A stretch of DNA of 64,000 nt from Odontesthes bonariensis (taxonomy: Eukaryota; Chordata; Actinopteri; Atheriniformes; Atherinopsidae): positions 32,852,349 to 32,916,348 of the forward strand of contig NC_134522.1 of assembly GCF_027942865.1 (NCBI RefSeq), written 5' to 3'. A program made the position numbers and the translations under genes. This document shows positions 44,431-56,495 of the stretch, piece after piece. How positions within the stretch are numbered: the first letter of the stretch is position 1; the number at the start of each line of letters is the position of its first letter. Below the pieces are notes generated by a model, which was given only the letters and a program-made list of their open reading frames with translations, did not search any database and had not been told where the DNA came from.

Positions 44431-45201
44431 CTACTGCATGATTGTCTTAGATGTATCTTTAAAGTGGATACATATCCATGATATCATCCTCTGCTTGCAC
44501 CTCTTCCGTGTCTTTATTCCACCTTCCCCTTTCCAATAATGGCATTTGTGCTTGGTTCTCCTCTTTTTCCTGTTCGCCAAACTGTCAATGGGGTGAATCT
44601 CCTCAGCTGGTGGTTCTTGTTGGATTGTAACGACCTCGTATGGCAGTTTTAGACTAGCCATAAAACAACAATTTGGTAGTGCGTTGATGGTGACGTTTGA
44701 GTAGGTTATCAGCTTTCCGTAGTTGTCTTTCCACTGTGGTCGATGGGGTCCTCCCACGTCCACCACTTTGCACTCGCATGGAAGCTGGGCCGACTGACCC
44801 ACGGCCACTATTACCTTAATCGCCGTATCTCTCGGGTTTGGTCTTTCTGCGGCCGGACTTTGGCCTCCTTGGTACGGCTGACTCTGTGCCACTTCTCGAA
44901 GCGTCATTGTTGTTCTCTTTGATCTTTGTTGGATTGCTTTCTGGAGAGGAGGCCCCCGTTGTCTCTGGAACGTGTTGCAAATTGATGACCCCAAATCTTT
45001 GTATTGGTGGGCCCCGGTCGGTGTCATCAGGAACAGGTACAGGTACAGCAGGATAGCTGTTTGCAACATTATCAGTTTCCTCTCTCTGACCTTGATATTG
45101 AGCATTCTCGGGTGTTTCGAATCTGTCCGTGCTCCCTCCGTGGGACCCTTTGTCTTGCAGTCCTTTAGTTTGAGTCTCTTCGTCTTTTGCTGCCTTGACA
45201 C
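44431..45201 (-). pseudogene. Envelope-like N-terminal frame of the provirus
   Basis: A 256-codon frame overlapping the end of pol. It has a basic leader, then a hydrophobic stretch LQTAILLYLYLFL (about residues 46-60) that could be a signal peptide, followed by Cys-containing ectodomain-like sequence and a basic cluster (KKRRTK, near residue 212) that could be a processing site. The position after integrase and the overlap are as in retroviral env. No fusion peptide or transmembrane anchor follows, so it is truncated. Confidence 0.5.
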
Positions 45202-46128
45202 AGTGTGACAGGTGGTACCACGTGGGAGACCCTTTTACTTGGACCGCTGTCCCTGTGCTGCGCACAACTTCAAATGGTCCTTCCCGGCGTGCGTTAAACC
45301 ACTTTCTCCTAAAGACCTTCACGAACACTTTGTCCCCTGGCTGCAAAATGTCTCTCTTTTGCTCCGCAAGCTTCTCCTGCTCGTGGTCCTGTTTTTGCCT
45401 GTCAATGACATACGTGGATATGTTCCTATGTAAAGTAACCATATACTTAACGTATGTCTTCATTTCATCTTCCAACAGAGATAAACTTGGACCTTTCCCG
45501 TTTGTTCGCAAAAAGGGCGTGGGCATTCGTCTGCCCGTCACCAACTCATGTGGTGTCATTTGCAAATCGCGGAGTGCGCCTGAACGGCATGCCATTAGAG
45601 CAAGTGGAAGCGCTGCCACCCAATTCAGTCCCGTATGTTGACAGATTTTTAGAAGACGGTTTTTCAACACGCCGTTCATTTTCTCACACATGCCTTGGCT
45701 CTGTGGATGATAAACCGCTCCAAGACGTTGCTTGATTCCTAGTTTCTGTAGGATCAGTTTTACAGTTCTATCAACAAATTCTCGCCCGTTATCTGATGAT
45801 ATTCTATCTGGAAGCCCCCATCTGGGTATGACTTCACGACACAGGAACTTAGCGACAGATTGAGCGTCTTTTCGTCTCGTTGGGCAGGCCTCTGGCCATC
45901 GTGAGAACCTGTCCACTACCACCAACATGTACCTTTTACCTTCCACTGGTTTTATCATGTCAACAAAATCCATGACCAACTCCCGCATAGGGCCTTTTGG
46001 AGTCGGAATGTGCCCTGGAGGAATTGTCATACCTCTCCTAACATTATTTTTCAAACAAATGGCACATCTTCCGATGGCGTGATCAGCCTGTTCGAGCAAG
46101 TACGGTGCCCAAAAACCATACTCTTGTG
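44816..46128 (-). pseudogene. Retroviral integrase core and C-terminus
   Basis: This frame holds the second half of the zinc-binding domain (CAICLKN, near 46065), then the catalytic core with Asp in VMDFVDM, Asp in SSDNGREF, and Glu in CEKMNGVLK. A C-terminal DNA-binding region follows (PGDKVFVKVFRRKW, GPFEVV). The DDE triad is present. The gene is cut at 46128 by a hAT transposon, which separates it from the upstream part at 48550-48835. Confidence 0.85.
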
Positions 46129-48541
46129 CAGGGGTGGACAATTATTTTTTCCATGGGGCCACATGAGAAACAGAAAATATTGTGGAGGGCCGACAAAAGG
46201 CTGAACTCAATTCTGCAAAATATTAACTGTATTTCTTTATAAAAGGCAGTAAATAGCATTGTTTTGACAAGCTGGTAAGAGTATATGTTATAATTAAGCA
46301 ATGAAAAAGTGAGGTTGCCTTGCAAAAAATTTAATTTATTCAAGCAAATTTCCTAAAACAATGGGAATGGCAATAAATCACTAAAACAACATCATAAAAA
46401 CACACTAAACATGCAAATAAAAATAACCACAATACAATTAAAACCATGCACAACTCAACCATAAAAACACGATTTAAAACTTCTTACATTTTTAAGTTCT
46501 TTTTTCTTGTTCAGTGAGAAAAATCTAGTCTTTGCTGGGCTTTAACGAGTGCATCGAAGTCAGGTTGAATGTCTGAGGTGGAGATGCGAAGCACAGCTGA
46601 CAGATGATCGTCAGTGAGAGATGATCTATACCTGGACTTCGTAAACTTCATCATTGAAAATGTTTGTTCACATATGTAGGTAGAGCCAAAGAGAACCAAC
46701 ATCTTCTGAGCATGTCTCTTCATGTTTGGAAAGTTCTCCTCCTTGAGAGAAGAGTAGAAATCCAGCAGACATCCTGATTTAAAGTGCTCTGCCAGTACTG
46801 CATCAGACTGCAGGTCAATGAGTTCCAGCTGAACATCACTGGGTGCATTATCCACACTGCAGGTAAAGGGAGAGGAAATCATGTGCATTTCATCCTCGAT
46901 GGTTCTGAGATCTTCAAATCTCCTTAAAAACTCACAATGCAATGCTCCTAACATGGCTGAATACCTGTGGAGGTGATCAGCTGATGGTGTGACTTCTTTC
47001 AGGGTTTGCATGTGAGTGAGATTGTTGCTCTCCAGTTGGCTTGAAAGAAACCACATCTTTCTCATGAAAGCCTTCACCAGGCTGTGCATTTCATGAACAA
47101 AAAGGCCCCTGCCTTGCAGTTTGGTGTTCAGTTCATTCATCAGTGCAGTCACATCGACAGCAAATGCAAAATCTGCCATCCAGTCCTCATCTGAGAGCTC
47201 TGGAATGTCTTTGCCTTTCATCTGACAAAACTCTCGAATCTCTGTTTTCAGGTCCCAAACTCTTTTTAGCACTTTGCCCAGACTGAGCCATCTGACAGCT
47301 GTGTGGTAGCCGATGTCACTATGCTCAGACTCATGGTCCTCCAAAAGTGCGACAAAGTGTCTGTGATTCAATGCCCGTGCCCTGATGAAGTTTACTATTT
47401 TAGTAACAACATCAATAACATGGTTCACTTTTAGCACTGACTTGCACAACACATGTTGGTGTATAATACAATGCAAAAATACCAATTTCTGATCTGTGTC
47501 GATTTCAGTCACTTTATCTTGCATACGTTTTAAAAGTCCCACATTTTTCCCTGTAAGATTTGGACAACCGTCCGTTGTGACACCTGCCAATTTGTCCCAT
47601 TTCAATCCCAGTGTGTCCATGCACGCATTTACCTCCGTGAAGAGATCGCTCCCTGTAGTCGTCCCTTTCATCGACCGCATTGCTGCCAGCTCCTCCGTAA
47701 TCTTGAAGTCCGGCGTTATCCCGCGGACAAATACGAGTAACTGGGCTGTGTCACGGACATCACAGCTTTCGTCCAAAGCCAAGGAGAAAAAGTCAAAACT
47801 TGCCACTTCACGTTGCAGCTGAAGCTCCAGATTCCCCGATATGTCCTCGACCCTTCTCGTCACGGTTCGCCTGGAGAGCGGGACTTTCTCAAATGCTTCT
47901 TTTTGTTCAGGGCATATTAGTGCTGCAGAGTCCACCAAGCACTCTTTGATAAACTCCCCCTCCGAGAATGGCTTACTGTTTTTAGCGATTTTGTGGGATA
48001 TCACAAAGCTGGTCTTGGTTGCTGCATCCCTGGATGTGTGAAGCTTGGTAAAAAAGCCTTGCTGCTTTTGCAGTTTAGCTAGCAAAGCTTCCGATGTCCG
48101 CGCCCTTTCAGCATCAGTCAGGTTCTTGAATTTCTCCGGGTGTCTCGTAATGCCGACCTGCTCCCCGCAAACTAAACACACGGCTTTACCTCTGACTTCA
48201 GTAAATAAATACTTAGCAGTCCAATTTTTGTTGAAAACCCTGCATTCGGCATCTACCTTTCTTTTTTTAGCATGAGCAGACATTTCTGAGGGCTAAAGTC
48301 GTCTTGTGACTTGCTAGTGACAACGATCCAATTATGTGCATGTCTCGATATACGTTTTGCATCATCATGTACGTGAATAAAAAAACTACTTCAAAATAAA
48401 AGCAATGCAGCTTCAGTCCATGCATCAGGTAAAATAAGAAAATATGTTTATTTTGTAATTTCCAAATTAACCTTACACGGGCCGGTCAGAGTCAACCAAA
48501 GGGCCGTATGCGGCCCGGGGGCCGTACAATGCCCAGGTCTG
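46129..48541 (-). mobile_element. hAT transposon, 2.4 kb, apparently autonomous
   Basis: The ends are CAGGGGTGGACAATT and the inverse-related TGCCCAGGTCTG. A perfect 8-bp duplication, CTCTTGTG, lies on both sides (46121-46128 and 48542-48549). It encloses one uninterrupted 590-codon transposase. Target duplication and open frame together suggest a recent insertion. Confidence 0.93.
46511..48283 (-). CDS. hAT transposase, GTF2IRD2/Charlie-like
   Basis: 590 codons from the ATG at 48283 without a stop or frameshift. The N-terminus has a zinc-finger-like Cys pair (AVCLVCGEQV, residues 35-44) with downstream His. The core shows FFSLALDESCDVRDTAQLL (DDE first Asp region, about residues 164-182), TDGCPNLTGKNVGLL, HCIIHQHVLC, and AVRWLSLGKVL. 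The C-terminal dimerisation domain is CEQTFSMMKFTKSRYRS (about residues 540-556). The family cuts and pastes DNA with 8-bp target duplications. It is related to the transposase domesticated in vertebrate GTF2IRD2. Element-encoded, not a host gene. May be active or recently so. Confidence 0.92.
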   Translation of the reverse strand: MSAHAKKRKVDAECRVFNKNWTAKYLFTEVRGKAVCLVCGEQVGITRHPEKFKNLTDAERARTSEALLAKLQKQQGFFTKLHTSRDAATKTSFVISHKIAKNSKPFSEGEFIKECLVDSAALICPEQKEAFEKVPLSRRTVTRRVEDISGNLELQLQREVASFDFFSLALDESCDVRDTAQLLVFVRGITPDFKITEELAAMRSMKGTTTGSDLFTEVNACMDTLGLKWDKLAGVTTDGCPNLTGKNVGLLKRMQDKVTEIDTDQKLVFLHCIIHQHVLCKSVLKVNHVIDVVTKIVNFIRARALNHRHFVALLEDHESEHSDIGYHTAVRWLSLGKVLKRVWDLKTEIREFCQMKGKDIPELSDEDWMADFAFAVDVTALMNELNTKLQGRGLFVHEMHSLVKAFMRKMWFLSSQLESNNLTHMQTLKEVTPSADHLHRYSAMLGALHCEFLRRFEDLRTIEDEMHMISSPFTCSVDNAPSDVQLELIDLQSDAVLAEHFKSGCLLDFYSSLKEENFPNMKRHAQKMLVLFGSTYICEQTFSMMKFTKSRYRSSLTDDHLSAVLRISTSDIQPDFDALVKAQQRLDFSH

Positions 48542-48549
48542 CTCTTGTG

Positions 48550-48835
48550 TGATCTTCCTCCTGACTTCCCCCCTTGCAACATGGGCTTGCCCGTGTGCTT
48601 CCTGAATGAGCAGACCTAACAAGTCTGGGGGCGCCACCATCAAACCCTCATGGTTTCTCCAAAGACCCGTAGGGTCTTGACTGGCACCCCTCTCAGCCCA
48701 ACGCTGCTTGTCCATCGTACAAGCTGCTTCCTGCATTAACTTCACATCGTTAAGTGTGCTTTTGTCATCGAGGTCTAGCTTTTTCAACAACAAAATCCGT
48801 TCCGTGTGCTTTACTATCGCGTAGCCGGCTACCAA
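48550..48835 (-). pseudogene. Retroviral pol linker and first half of integrase zinc domain
   Basis: The minus-strand frame ends in EAHGQAHVARGEVRRKI, which supplies the two histidines of the HHCC zinc-binding motif. The two cysteines are beyond the hAT insertion at about 46065. Upstream of 48835 similarity stops at a LINE tail. Confidence 0.75.
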
Positions 48836-48879
48836 CTCACTGCCTACCTGATAGCAGGATCCATTTAAAAGCCTGCTGA

Positions 48880-49345
48880 TGGTTTACAAATCCCAGAACG
48901 GTTTAGGGTCAAAATACATCTGTGATATGTTCAGAGAATATAACCTATCAGAGTTCTCAGATCCAAGGACTCAGGTTAGCTGGTCTAGTCCAGAGTCCAG
49001 ACTAAACATGGAGAAGCAGCATTTAGCTGTTATGCTGCAAACAAGTGGAACAAACTGCCAGTGGAGATTAAACGTTCACCAAATGGAGACATTTTAAATC
49101 CAGGTTAAAAACATTTCTTTTCTCATGTGTCAATGCCTGAACTCTGCACGCTATCTTTGAACGTATCTGGACTGTTGCTTGTTTCTAAATTTATTTAAAT
49201 GATTTTATTTGTTTCTCTTTATATTCTTTTATGTATTTTAAATGCTTCTTCCACTCCCTGCTGCAATGCTTTTATTCTGTGTAAAGCACCTTGAATTGTT
49301 TGTACATGAAATGTGCTATACAAATAAATTCGATTTGATTTGATT
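48880..49345 (+). mobile_element. LINE 3' end (L2/Maui-like)
   Basis: It encodes scraps such as FKSRLKTFLF-type sequence in broken frames (RLNVHQMETF). It ends with AAAGCACCTTGAATTG, GAAATGTGCTATACAAATAA and a GATTT repeat tail, a 3' end typical of one fish L2-type subgroup. Inserted within the provirus. Confidence 0.75.
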
Positions 49346-50294
49346 TAATTATATAACTGGACCGTACAGTGATCTACCCTGTACTTGGTCACAAAGCTAC
49401 TTATCTGTGGTAAACCGTACTTCAGAAAGGCATTCTTCAATTGCTTTCAATAATTTTGTGTCTCCTTCCGCACTGAGATTTCCTTAAAAACCAAACTTCT
49501 TTTCCCATCTCGTCTGCGTGGCCTATTTAATATTATCTGTGTCCCGTTAAAACATGTATTTGACATTCACATCTCTATTCCTATTTTCTTCTAAACAAGC
49601 CTTCCCCGTTTTATGTCCCTTTAATAGCCAACCAGTTTGAATGGAGTACACTTGAGCAACTGATCAGATCAGCGGAACACTGTTTTTTGCTGACTTCGTT
49701 ATGTTTCCCCTGTCTGTTGTTTCACTGAGACACTACTGGATAATTACAACCCAAAACAGTTTATGCACAGATCACATTCCTATACATACATACAAACAAA
49801 CGAGCAAACAATTATTTTTCTCAATTTCTCATCTCTGTTTTCACGTACATACAGTCATTTATCTCTGTAGTTTTTTTTCACACTGACTATGGACTCCTTA
49901 ATATTTTAACTCACGGTTTTGCAGATCTCAGTTGAATAGTACATATTAATATTGAACTTTACTGGGTGAGCAGGTCTTTGCTGCCTTCAGCAGCCTATAT
50001 GTGAACATCTATGTCTATGTATGAATGTCTTTCTTATATTTTTCTTGGTATTGTTCTGTGTGTATAAGGCCTAAACCCAATTTCTATGTGGCACCCGCGG
50101 TGTCACGGGAGCAGTGGTGGTACTCTGTTCCGCATCATCTTCATTTTTGTTAATCCATGCTTCATACCATAAAATTGGAAATACTATAATAAAAGGTAAT
50201 GATAAACAATACACAGGTAGTTCCTCTTAACCCACAAAATCCTGGTAATCTGAATGGATGCCACGGCCCATGTCTGTCCATTTTCCTGTCTTAT
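49346..50294. other. No recognisable gene
   Basis: Provirus interior or unidentified repeat. Short frames only. Confidence 0.45.
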
Positions 50295-50301
50295 TTTAGC
50301 C

Positions 50302-51762
50302 GCGGTTACATGCTGCCATTCCGACATTCCGACATTGACGTTCAATTGTCGGAATGGTGACATTTTTTTAAGAAATGAAACGTCCCGTCATTCCGAATTT
50401 CATTTTTTCTTTTGTCGGAATGGCGGTATGATTTTTTCTTTTCAACATACCACCATTCCGACACGCGATTTCAGCACCACACGCGTGGACAGCTCGCCAT
50501 GCAATAATAGGGCTGCACCAGCTACAAATGCCCGAGAGAGAGACATTCCAACACGCAAGTCAAGCAAGACTGATCGCACCCACTCAGAAATTTACTGATG
50601 ATGAGGGCTGACGAGGGGCTCATTGTGTAGCCAATATTTCATTTGGCAGTGTAAAACGGATGCTATTTGTTTTTGTGACAATTGCCTCAATTTATTTTAC
50701 CTTAAACCACTGAGAATGCTGTCAAAGTGAAGCCTCACAACAGCTGGTAGGCTAGATCTTTATCAGGACAATGGACACTTGGGTTCACCGGCAGATAAAA
50801 TGTCTTAAATTTCGCCGATTTTCAAAGAGTGGCATTAAATTTCATCTGGGCGGCATTAAATTTCATCTGGGCGGAATGAAAGAAAGATATGTCTGGAGAG
50901 AGCTTTTGTGTGTGCGCGAGTACTTCCGGTGAAAACTTCCGGTGATTTGACAGCTAGGGCTAAAGGTTAGGGCCAGTGGCCGTAAACAAAGGTTATAGCC
51001 GAGAAGAAAGATGATAATATAACGTAGCTAAAAAGACTAGCTTTCTTCAGTAGCCTAATGCTTACCGATTTAGCAAGCCTAGCAGCCTCGTTGCTAATGC
51101 TAGCCGCCGTAACGTTACCAACCATACCCGACGTCAAGGAGTTGGCTGAGCAGGTTATGGAGGGGCTGGCAGAGTTAACTTCATAATGGGTGAGTGCAGG
51201 TTTCATTCACTTGTTTTCATTCTTTCACAGGATTGATTCACTTCATTGGTTTATCCGATTGCTAGCCGCCGAGCCATTATGTGTCTGGGTTTGTGTAGGT
51301 TACTGATCATGGTTGTTAGCAGTCGATAGTCAGGTTGTGTGATGTGTGTGTATTTTTTCTATGGGTACATGCCATTAGGTTACTGATCATGGTTGTTAGC
51401 AGTCAATAGTCAGGTTGTGTGATGTGTGTGTATTTTTTCTATGGGTACATGCCATTGACTGAGCGGTCTGTGCTCGTTTTTTATTTTTATTTAATTAGAT
51501 TGGAGATACTAATTAATACTGAGGGGGTGGCTGGTCCCGGGGAAAATTGCCAGGGCCGATTTTTTTTCCCAGTCCGACCCTGACAGCTCCCAACAAGTGT
51601 CGGAATGGTGGTATCAAAAAAGTGTCGGAATGGTGGGATCAAAAAAGTGTCGGAATGGTGGTATCAAAGTGTCGGAATGGTGGTACCAAACTGTCGGTAT
51701 GGCGGGATGTCGCAGTGGCGTCATGTCTGAGTGACGGGATGTCGGAATGCCGGTTGCATACC
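50302..51762. mobile_element. 1.5-kb element with subterminal CATTCCGACA repeats
   Basis: Inverted ends share GGTTACATGC...CATTCCGACA (left) and GGTATGCAACCGGCATTCCG (reverse complement of right). The flanks repeat TTTAGCC (50295-50301 and 51763-51769). Both ends hold several spaced copies of CATTCCGAC or GTCGGAATGG(T/C)GG. No transposase is seen. An inner part (about 50940-51586), which ends in the inverse of CAGGGTCGGACTGGG, recurs inverted at 57390-58000 and is probably a nested hAT-type element. Confidence 0.75.
51297..51456. repeat. 80-bp tandem duplication
   Basis: AGGTTACTGATCATGGTTGT begins at 51297 and again at 51377. The two 80-bp units are identical except for about one base. The copy at 57.5 kb has a single unit. 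Confidence 0.9.
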
Positions 51763-51961
51763 TTTAGCCCCACCCTATGTTCTCGTTTTAGCCGTTGTTT
51801 TCTTCACTGAGGTTGAGATGAACCTTTCCTGTTGAGAGAGCTCCCCTTTGTAGTCAGACTTATGCTTCAGAGAACGGTGGTGGGTAACTAATCTTTCCCT
51901 TTTTCTGAAGGTCGTGGTCTTACTAGTTTACAGTGTGATAAGTGAATTCAGGAAGTCCTTT

Positions 51962-52192
51962 CTACTTTTTCAGCTGCTGAAAAACATCATAAAAACATTT
52001 TGTGTGTGTTGTACGTAGTACCTGATATGGACGTCCCCCCCTTTGGACTGGGCCAGTTCTTTTTCCCTTTTTCTTTATCGGTTTGATGAGGATCCAGTCT
52101 CTGGGTTTTACTGTCTTCAGAGATTCCTCCACAGGTTCACCTGGAACAAAATTGGCAGAAGATTTTTCTCTCCTTGTTAACATTTTGACCAT
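51962..52192 (-). pseudogene. Retroviral integrase C-terminal domain remnant
   Basis: The frame contains VKPRDWILIKPIKKK and GGRPYQVLRTT, the SH3-like C-terminal integrase fold of gammaretrovirus-like elements. It is a second integrase end within the provirus, so two retroviral copies seem to be mixed here. Confidence 0.65.
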
Positions 52193-52319
52193 GTATTCTG
52201 CAACGGTTTCTTCTCTCTCTTCATCGTGTTTGGTGAATGGTTTCCACTGTGGGAGTACAAATGGTCATACATTATCTCAAATGGCATTAATCTTGCGATA
52301 ATTGGAATGATATGCATGT

Positions 52320-53250
52320 TTAGTGTTGTGTCTGTGGAGTTTTGGCACGTTTTTAGTTTTCTGTTTAGTTCTTAGTTTTTCCCATTTCTTAGTTTTGTTA
52401 AGGTTTAGGTTCAGGTTTCGTATTTAGTTTTGTCATGTCATGCCACCTTTCCTTAGTCCTTCCCCTGTCCTGCCATCAACTGCACTCAATCACTAATCAC
52501 CCTCCACAGTATTTAGTATTCATGTTCACTGCCAAATCCTCACTAGTCACTAGTCACTGAAATTAAGTACTCTTCTTGTGTTCAGTCATAGTCATAGTCC
52601 TGTTTTGTTTAACCTTAGTTATGTTTTGTTTTTGTTACTGTTTGGTTTTTGATATCCGGCCCAGCTGCGCTTTTTCCTCGAAACCTTTTTGATAATAAAC
52701 CAAGTTTAGTTTTTGCATCCGCCCTATCTGACATTTAGGACTACTAGTGGTAAACAGTGAAACCATTTTCCTGTTTCTTCTATGATTTTTCTTCAGTCTT
52801 GACATAACTATTCCATTGTGTCTTTCCAGTCATCCTGCTGACTGATATGGTGATATGTCTAGTGGTTTCTAAGGTATATTTTTAAGTTCTTTGGCATCAG
52901 GGAGACGACATTGTTTACTAATCGTGTTCCATTATTTTTTTTTTTTAGTTTTTCCATAATCCCCAATCTAGGAAATATTTATTTTCCCTGTGCCTTTGCT
53001 ACTGAGAGTGCATCTGCTTCTGCGCATGGAAATACTTCAACCCATTTGGTAAAAACATTTATTATCACTTGGCAGAATCGTTTCTCTTCCCATTTAGTTA
53101 ATTCAATGGAACTCATACAAACGTGATGAAAAGGGTTCTCTAGCTTTAAGGAATTATCCTCATATTGTCACTTGAGTGCCCTGTGGCTTCTGTTTTGCAT
53201 ATATTTGACCTGTTAGACACAAATTTATTTACTTATTTATTATTTATTAA
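52320..53250. other. No gene; T-rich repeat-like sequence
   Basis: 52323-52740 is rich in TTAGTTTT phrases and looks like a dispersed repeat of unknown family. The rest is featureless. Confidence 0.4.
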
Positions 53251-53254
53251 GTAA

Positions 53255-53983
53255 TTAGTAAACCCATATGTTGTAAAAACCTTGTTTCTTATTGTTACTA
53301 TCCCCCCTGTTGAGACATGACCTAGTCCATGACTCAATACTGCACCATGATTTAAACAAGCTTTTTATGTGTCCAGCACATTTATAAATTGCTACTTTAG
53401 CTAACCGCTGAATAGCATCTAATAATGCTAAAATCAATTCTTTATGACGTATAGATTCACCTGTGGATGTCCTCATATTTTTCCCTTGCTGTGTTAACCC
53501 GCATACTTTTGAGGGAACATACTGATTGCTAATGTAATTGTTAACAACTTTTTTGTTCTCTAATTTACAAGCTTTAGTTACAACTACCAATTTGGCTATT
53601 TGATTAGAACAATTGTTTGGTTGTGGTCGTTTTAAGAGAACTTCAGCTGCTGTTACGACAGCAACTTTTGTAATATTTGTGTCATCAGGGTTTTTCCTAT
53701 GTGACCTGTCGACAAGCATATTTATTTCTGCATTTTCATAAGGTATAGCATTCAAGTCTGGCCTGGATAAGACACTAATAGTCATTTCTGATATGCAATC
53801 CTGATGCTCTCCATCTCGTTGAGCAGGCAGCTGTGAGGATGGAACAAGTGAAGTCCATCTCTCTACCACGAGGTGTGGCTGTGAAAGAACAACAGTTATG
53901 CAGGAGAGATGTCTGGAAGGAGACAAATAAAATGTTTTGTTGAGTAACAATATCACAGTCACTGCATGAGGTACCTTAATCAT
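53255..53983 (-). pseudogene. Decayed retroviral RNase H remnant
   Basis: The frame keeps scattered landmarks in the right order for RNase H: MLVDRS, AKLVVVTKACKL, KKVVNNYI, SNQYVPSKV, KELILALLDAI and CAGHIK. Catalytic acidic residues are largely replaced, including the Asp of the DSxYA block. More decayed than the integrase at 44.8-46.1 kb. Confidence 0.5.
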
Positions 53984-53989
53984 TAATGC

Positions 53990-56495
53990 GTGAAGTAACC
54001 TTATAGTTTATGATGCCATAGATGCTACTACTTAAACACACAGCAGCAGTGTTCTGGCCACTGATTAAAAAAATATGATCTCGTCACTTTTCCCCCCTCC
54101 AGTGGAAGCTGGCCTTTGACAGCAATTCAGCTGGAGGTCTTTTATTTGGAGTCTTTCACTCCCCCGTGCACGGTTTCAGCACCGACCCTGGGGGGCGGAA
54201 AGAGTGCCGAGATATGTTTAGGAGGACCTAGTTGTTAAAAAAGTTGTTCTCTCAATGAGACTCAGAGACTGTTAACACAACAAAGCAGCAAGCCCAAAAA
54301 TGTGTGTGTGCATGTATGTGGGCGTAGGAGTGTAAGTGCTCGTGTGTGTATGTGTGTGTGTATGTGTATGTATGTTGATGTCTTTAAAGACCCTGTGGAT
54401 AAATCACACTGGCCTTATATGGCTCGGGCGCAGCCTCTCTGTCTGCTTGGACCCTCCCACACACTCGAGGAATCACAGAAACATCCCAAATCCATGAAAC
54501 AGAGTACAAGATAAGATTCACCTCATGGAAAATAAGATTAAATCCCACCATTCCTATCCATTCTGTGTATTCTAAGAATCTAAATCTTTTTTTTTCGTTA
54601 TCCTCTCAAGCACTTGCTGCTCTGGTATGAGACTCAGCCGATCCTAGATCAGATTATGTGTTGTGCATCTCTTAATTTTCTCAGTTGGTATTGATTAAAC
54701 AGCCGATTAACTAAAAATGAATGTCTTTCAATATATTTTGGGATCTAAACTCCAGCGCTTCTTTTCCAAACTCAAATATGCGCGTAACCAGCTCTCTCAC
54801 ACCAACGCCTTTTTTCCTTCTCCCTTGTTTTGCCGTGAGCGCGCACACACAGGAACTGCTGCAGCGCACACACATTCTGTCTTGGTCCTCTATCAACTTA
54901 TATGGAGGGTCCTGAGTTTTGGGTGTTGGCCCTCCTTTGGCTCTCTTTTCTTTTCTCTCTTTCGCCGTGAACGCGCACACAGAGGCTTCCGTTTCCCCAC
55001 ACTTTTTTTTTTTTTTCCACACGCTGCTAATACTTTGAACAGAAATGTGTTTATCAGAAAATGTCTGGATTATGCTTTGAGACGTGCATGGGTTTATCAG
55101 TCACATCTGAATCCGTACACACTGATCGTCTCATTGGATGGACAGATCTTAGCAGACACACTGTTTCTTGTGGCGCGTCTCACAGCGAAAAGGGCACTGG
55201 CCGAAATTCGCCACAAGAACTTATAACTGGACAGTTATTGTCCTGTTTTCAGCAATCACACACCCATGCCATCCCCACAAACCACCATCCATCATCAATA
55301 GGAACACTCCACCAAAGCACGCCAGTACAGTATGAAAGTTAGTGGGTAGCTACCGACAGACAACTTATACACAGACAACATATACACATATCCACTTCCA
55401 GAACAACCCGCTTCAAAAACAGTTTCATTCCCATAGCAATAACTCTTCTGAACTCCAAACACTGAGGACTGTCTATTTTATGCTGTCGCTGAGGACTGTT
55501 GTTGATATGAATTATGTATGACCCTTATGTATTTATGTATTTATGTGTGACGTATGTATGTGTCTGTTTGTATGTATGTCATACTATATGTTCAATGTTA
55601 TGTTGGAACCTGTACAAAGAGCTGTACTGTAAACAAATTCCACCAGCTTGGCTGTGTGGTCATTAAATTAATTACAATTACAATATAACATTTAAACCAA
55701 AGACTTCACAACACATTTGAACCGAACAGCCAGACAACAGAAAACATTTACCCCAAGCCGGCATATTTTCTCTCTCTATTTTCTCTGTGCGCGCACCCGC
55801 GTATCTCCACACTCCTGTTATGTCGACAGCTGTTTAATTTGTTATATGTGCTAATATGTGACAAGCAAGCGCCACGCTTTCACACTGCATAGTTCTGATG
55901 CATTATTGAAGAAACCAACAAAAAACTGTAACTCAGAAGGCCTGCCGTGGGGAGCGCGCGTCCGCGATTCCCCACCACTGACCAACTACAACTCTGTATC
56001 ACTTAAAACTCGTTTACCGAAGCAGTTTAATACATAAACAAACTCCACTGACCGAATACAACGACTATTGAGCAGAATTTCCCACTGGGCGTCTACCGGC
56101 TTATCACAATATTGCGGCGACGCGGAGTAGGCCTATTTAAGCAGCCCAAAATCCTTGTCACATCACTGCGTATCACGCACACACTTTTTAATAACAGCAA
56201 CTCACAGTCCTGTTAAAATTTACTTCATCAACTTCACTAGTTATATCAACCTTAACAATTTAGACAGAGTTCTTCCCCACTCACTGAAAACCGTAGGCGA
56301 CCTCTCCTCCCGGACAGGCCCTAAGCATGCCCCCCCTGCAAAACAGTTTCCCCCCCAGCCCCCAGTGCAGCTTAGCAGCCCTCATGAGAAGATGAAAAAC
56401 TCACCCGTATTATTTAGCCGGCCTCAAGATGACTGCAGCCTCACTGAGGACAGGAGGAACCCAGATGCTGGAGCAAAAACTCTCAGTTCGTGAAA
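53990..56495. other. Provirus 5' internal region, no gag recognised
   Basis: It lies between the RNase H remnant and the 5' LTR. Contents are a TG-rich stretch (54300-54380), low-complexity T runs and unassigned sequence. No matrix, capsid or nucleocapsid motif was seen. The sequence next to the LTR (minus strand TTTCACGAACTGAGAG) has no obvious tRNA primer match. Confidence 0.45.

Noticed and set aside
44838-45735. Several plus-strand frames over the integrase region
   Set aside because: They are antisense shadows of the minus-strand integrase and envelope-like frames, without domains.
50302-51780. CRISPR-like array of short repeats
   Set aside because: Repeats are short, irregularly spaced, in both orientations, and sit at transposon ends in a eukaryotic genome.
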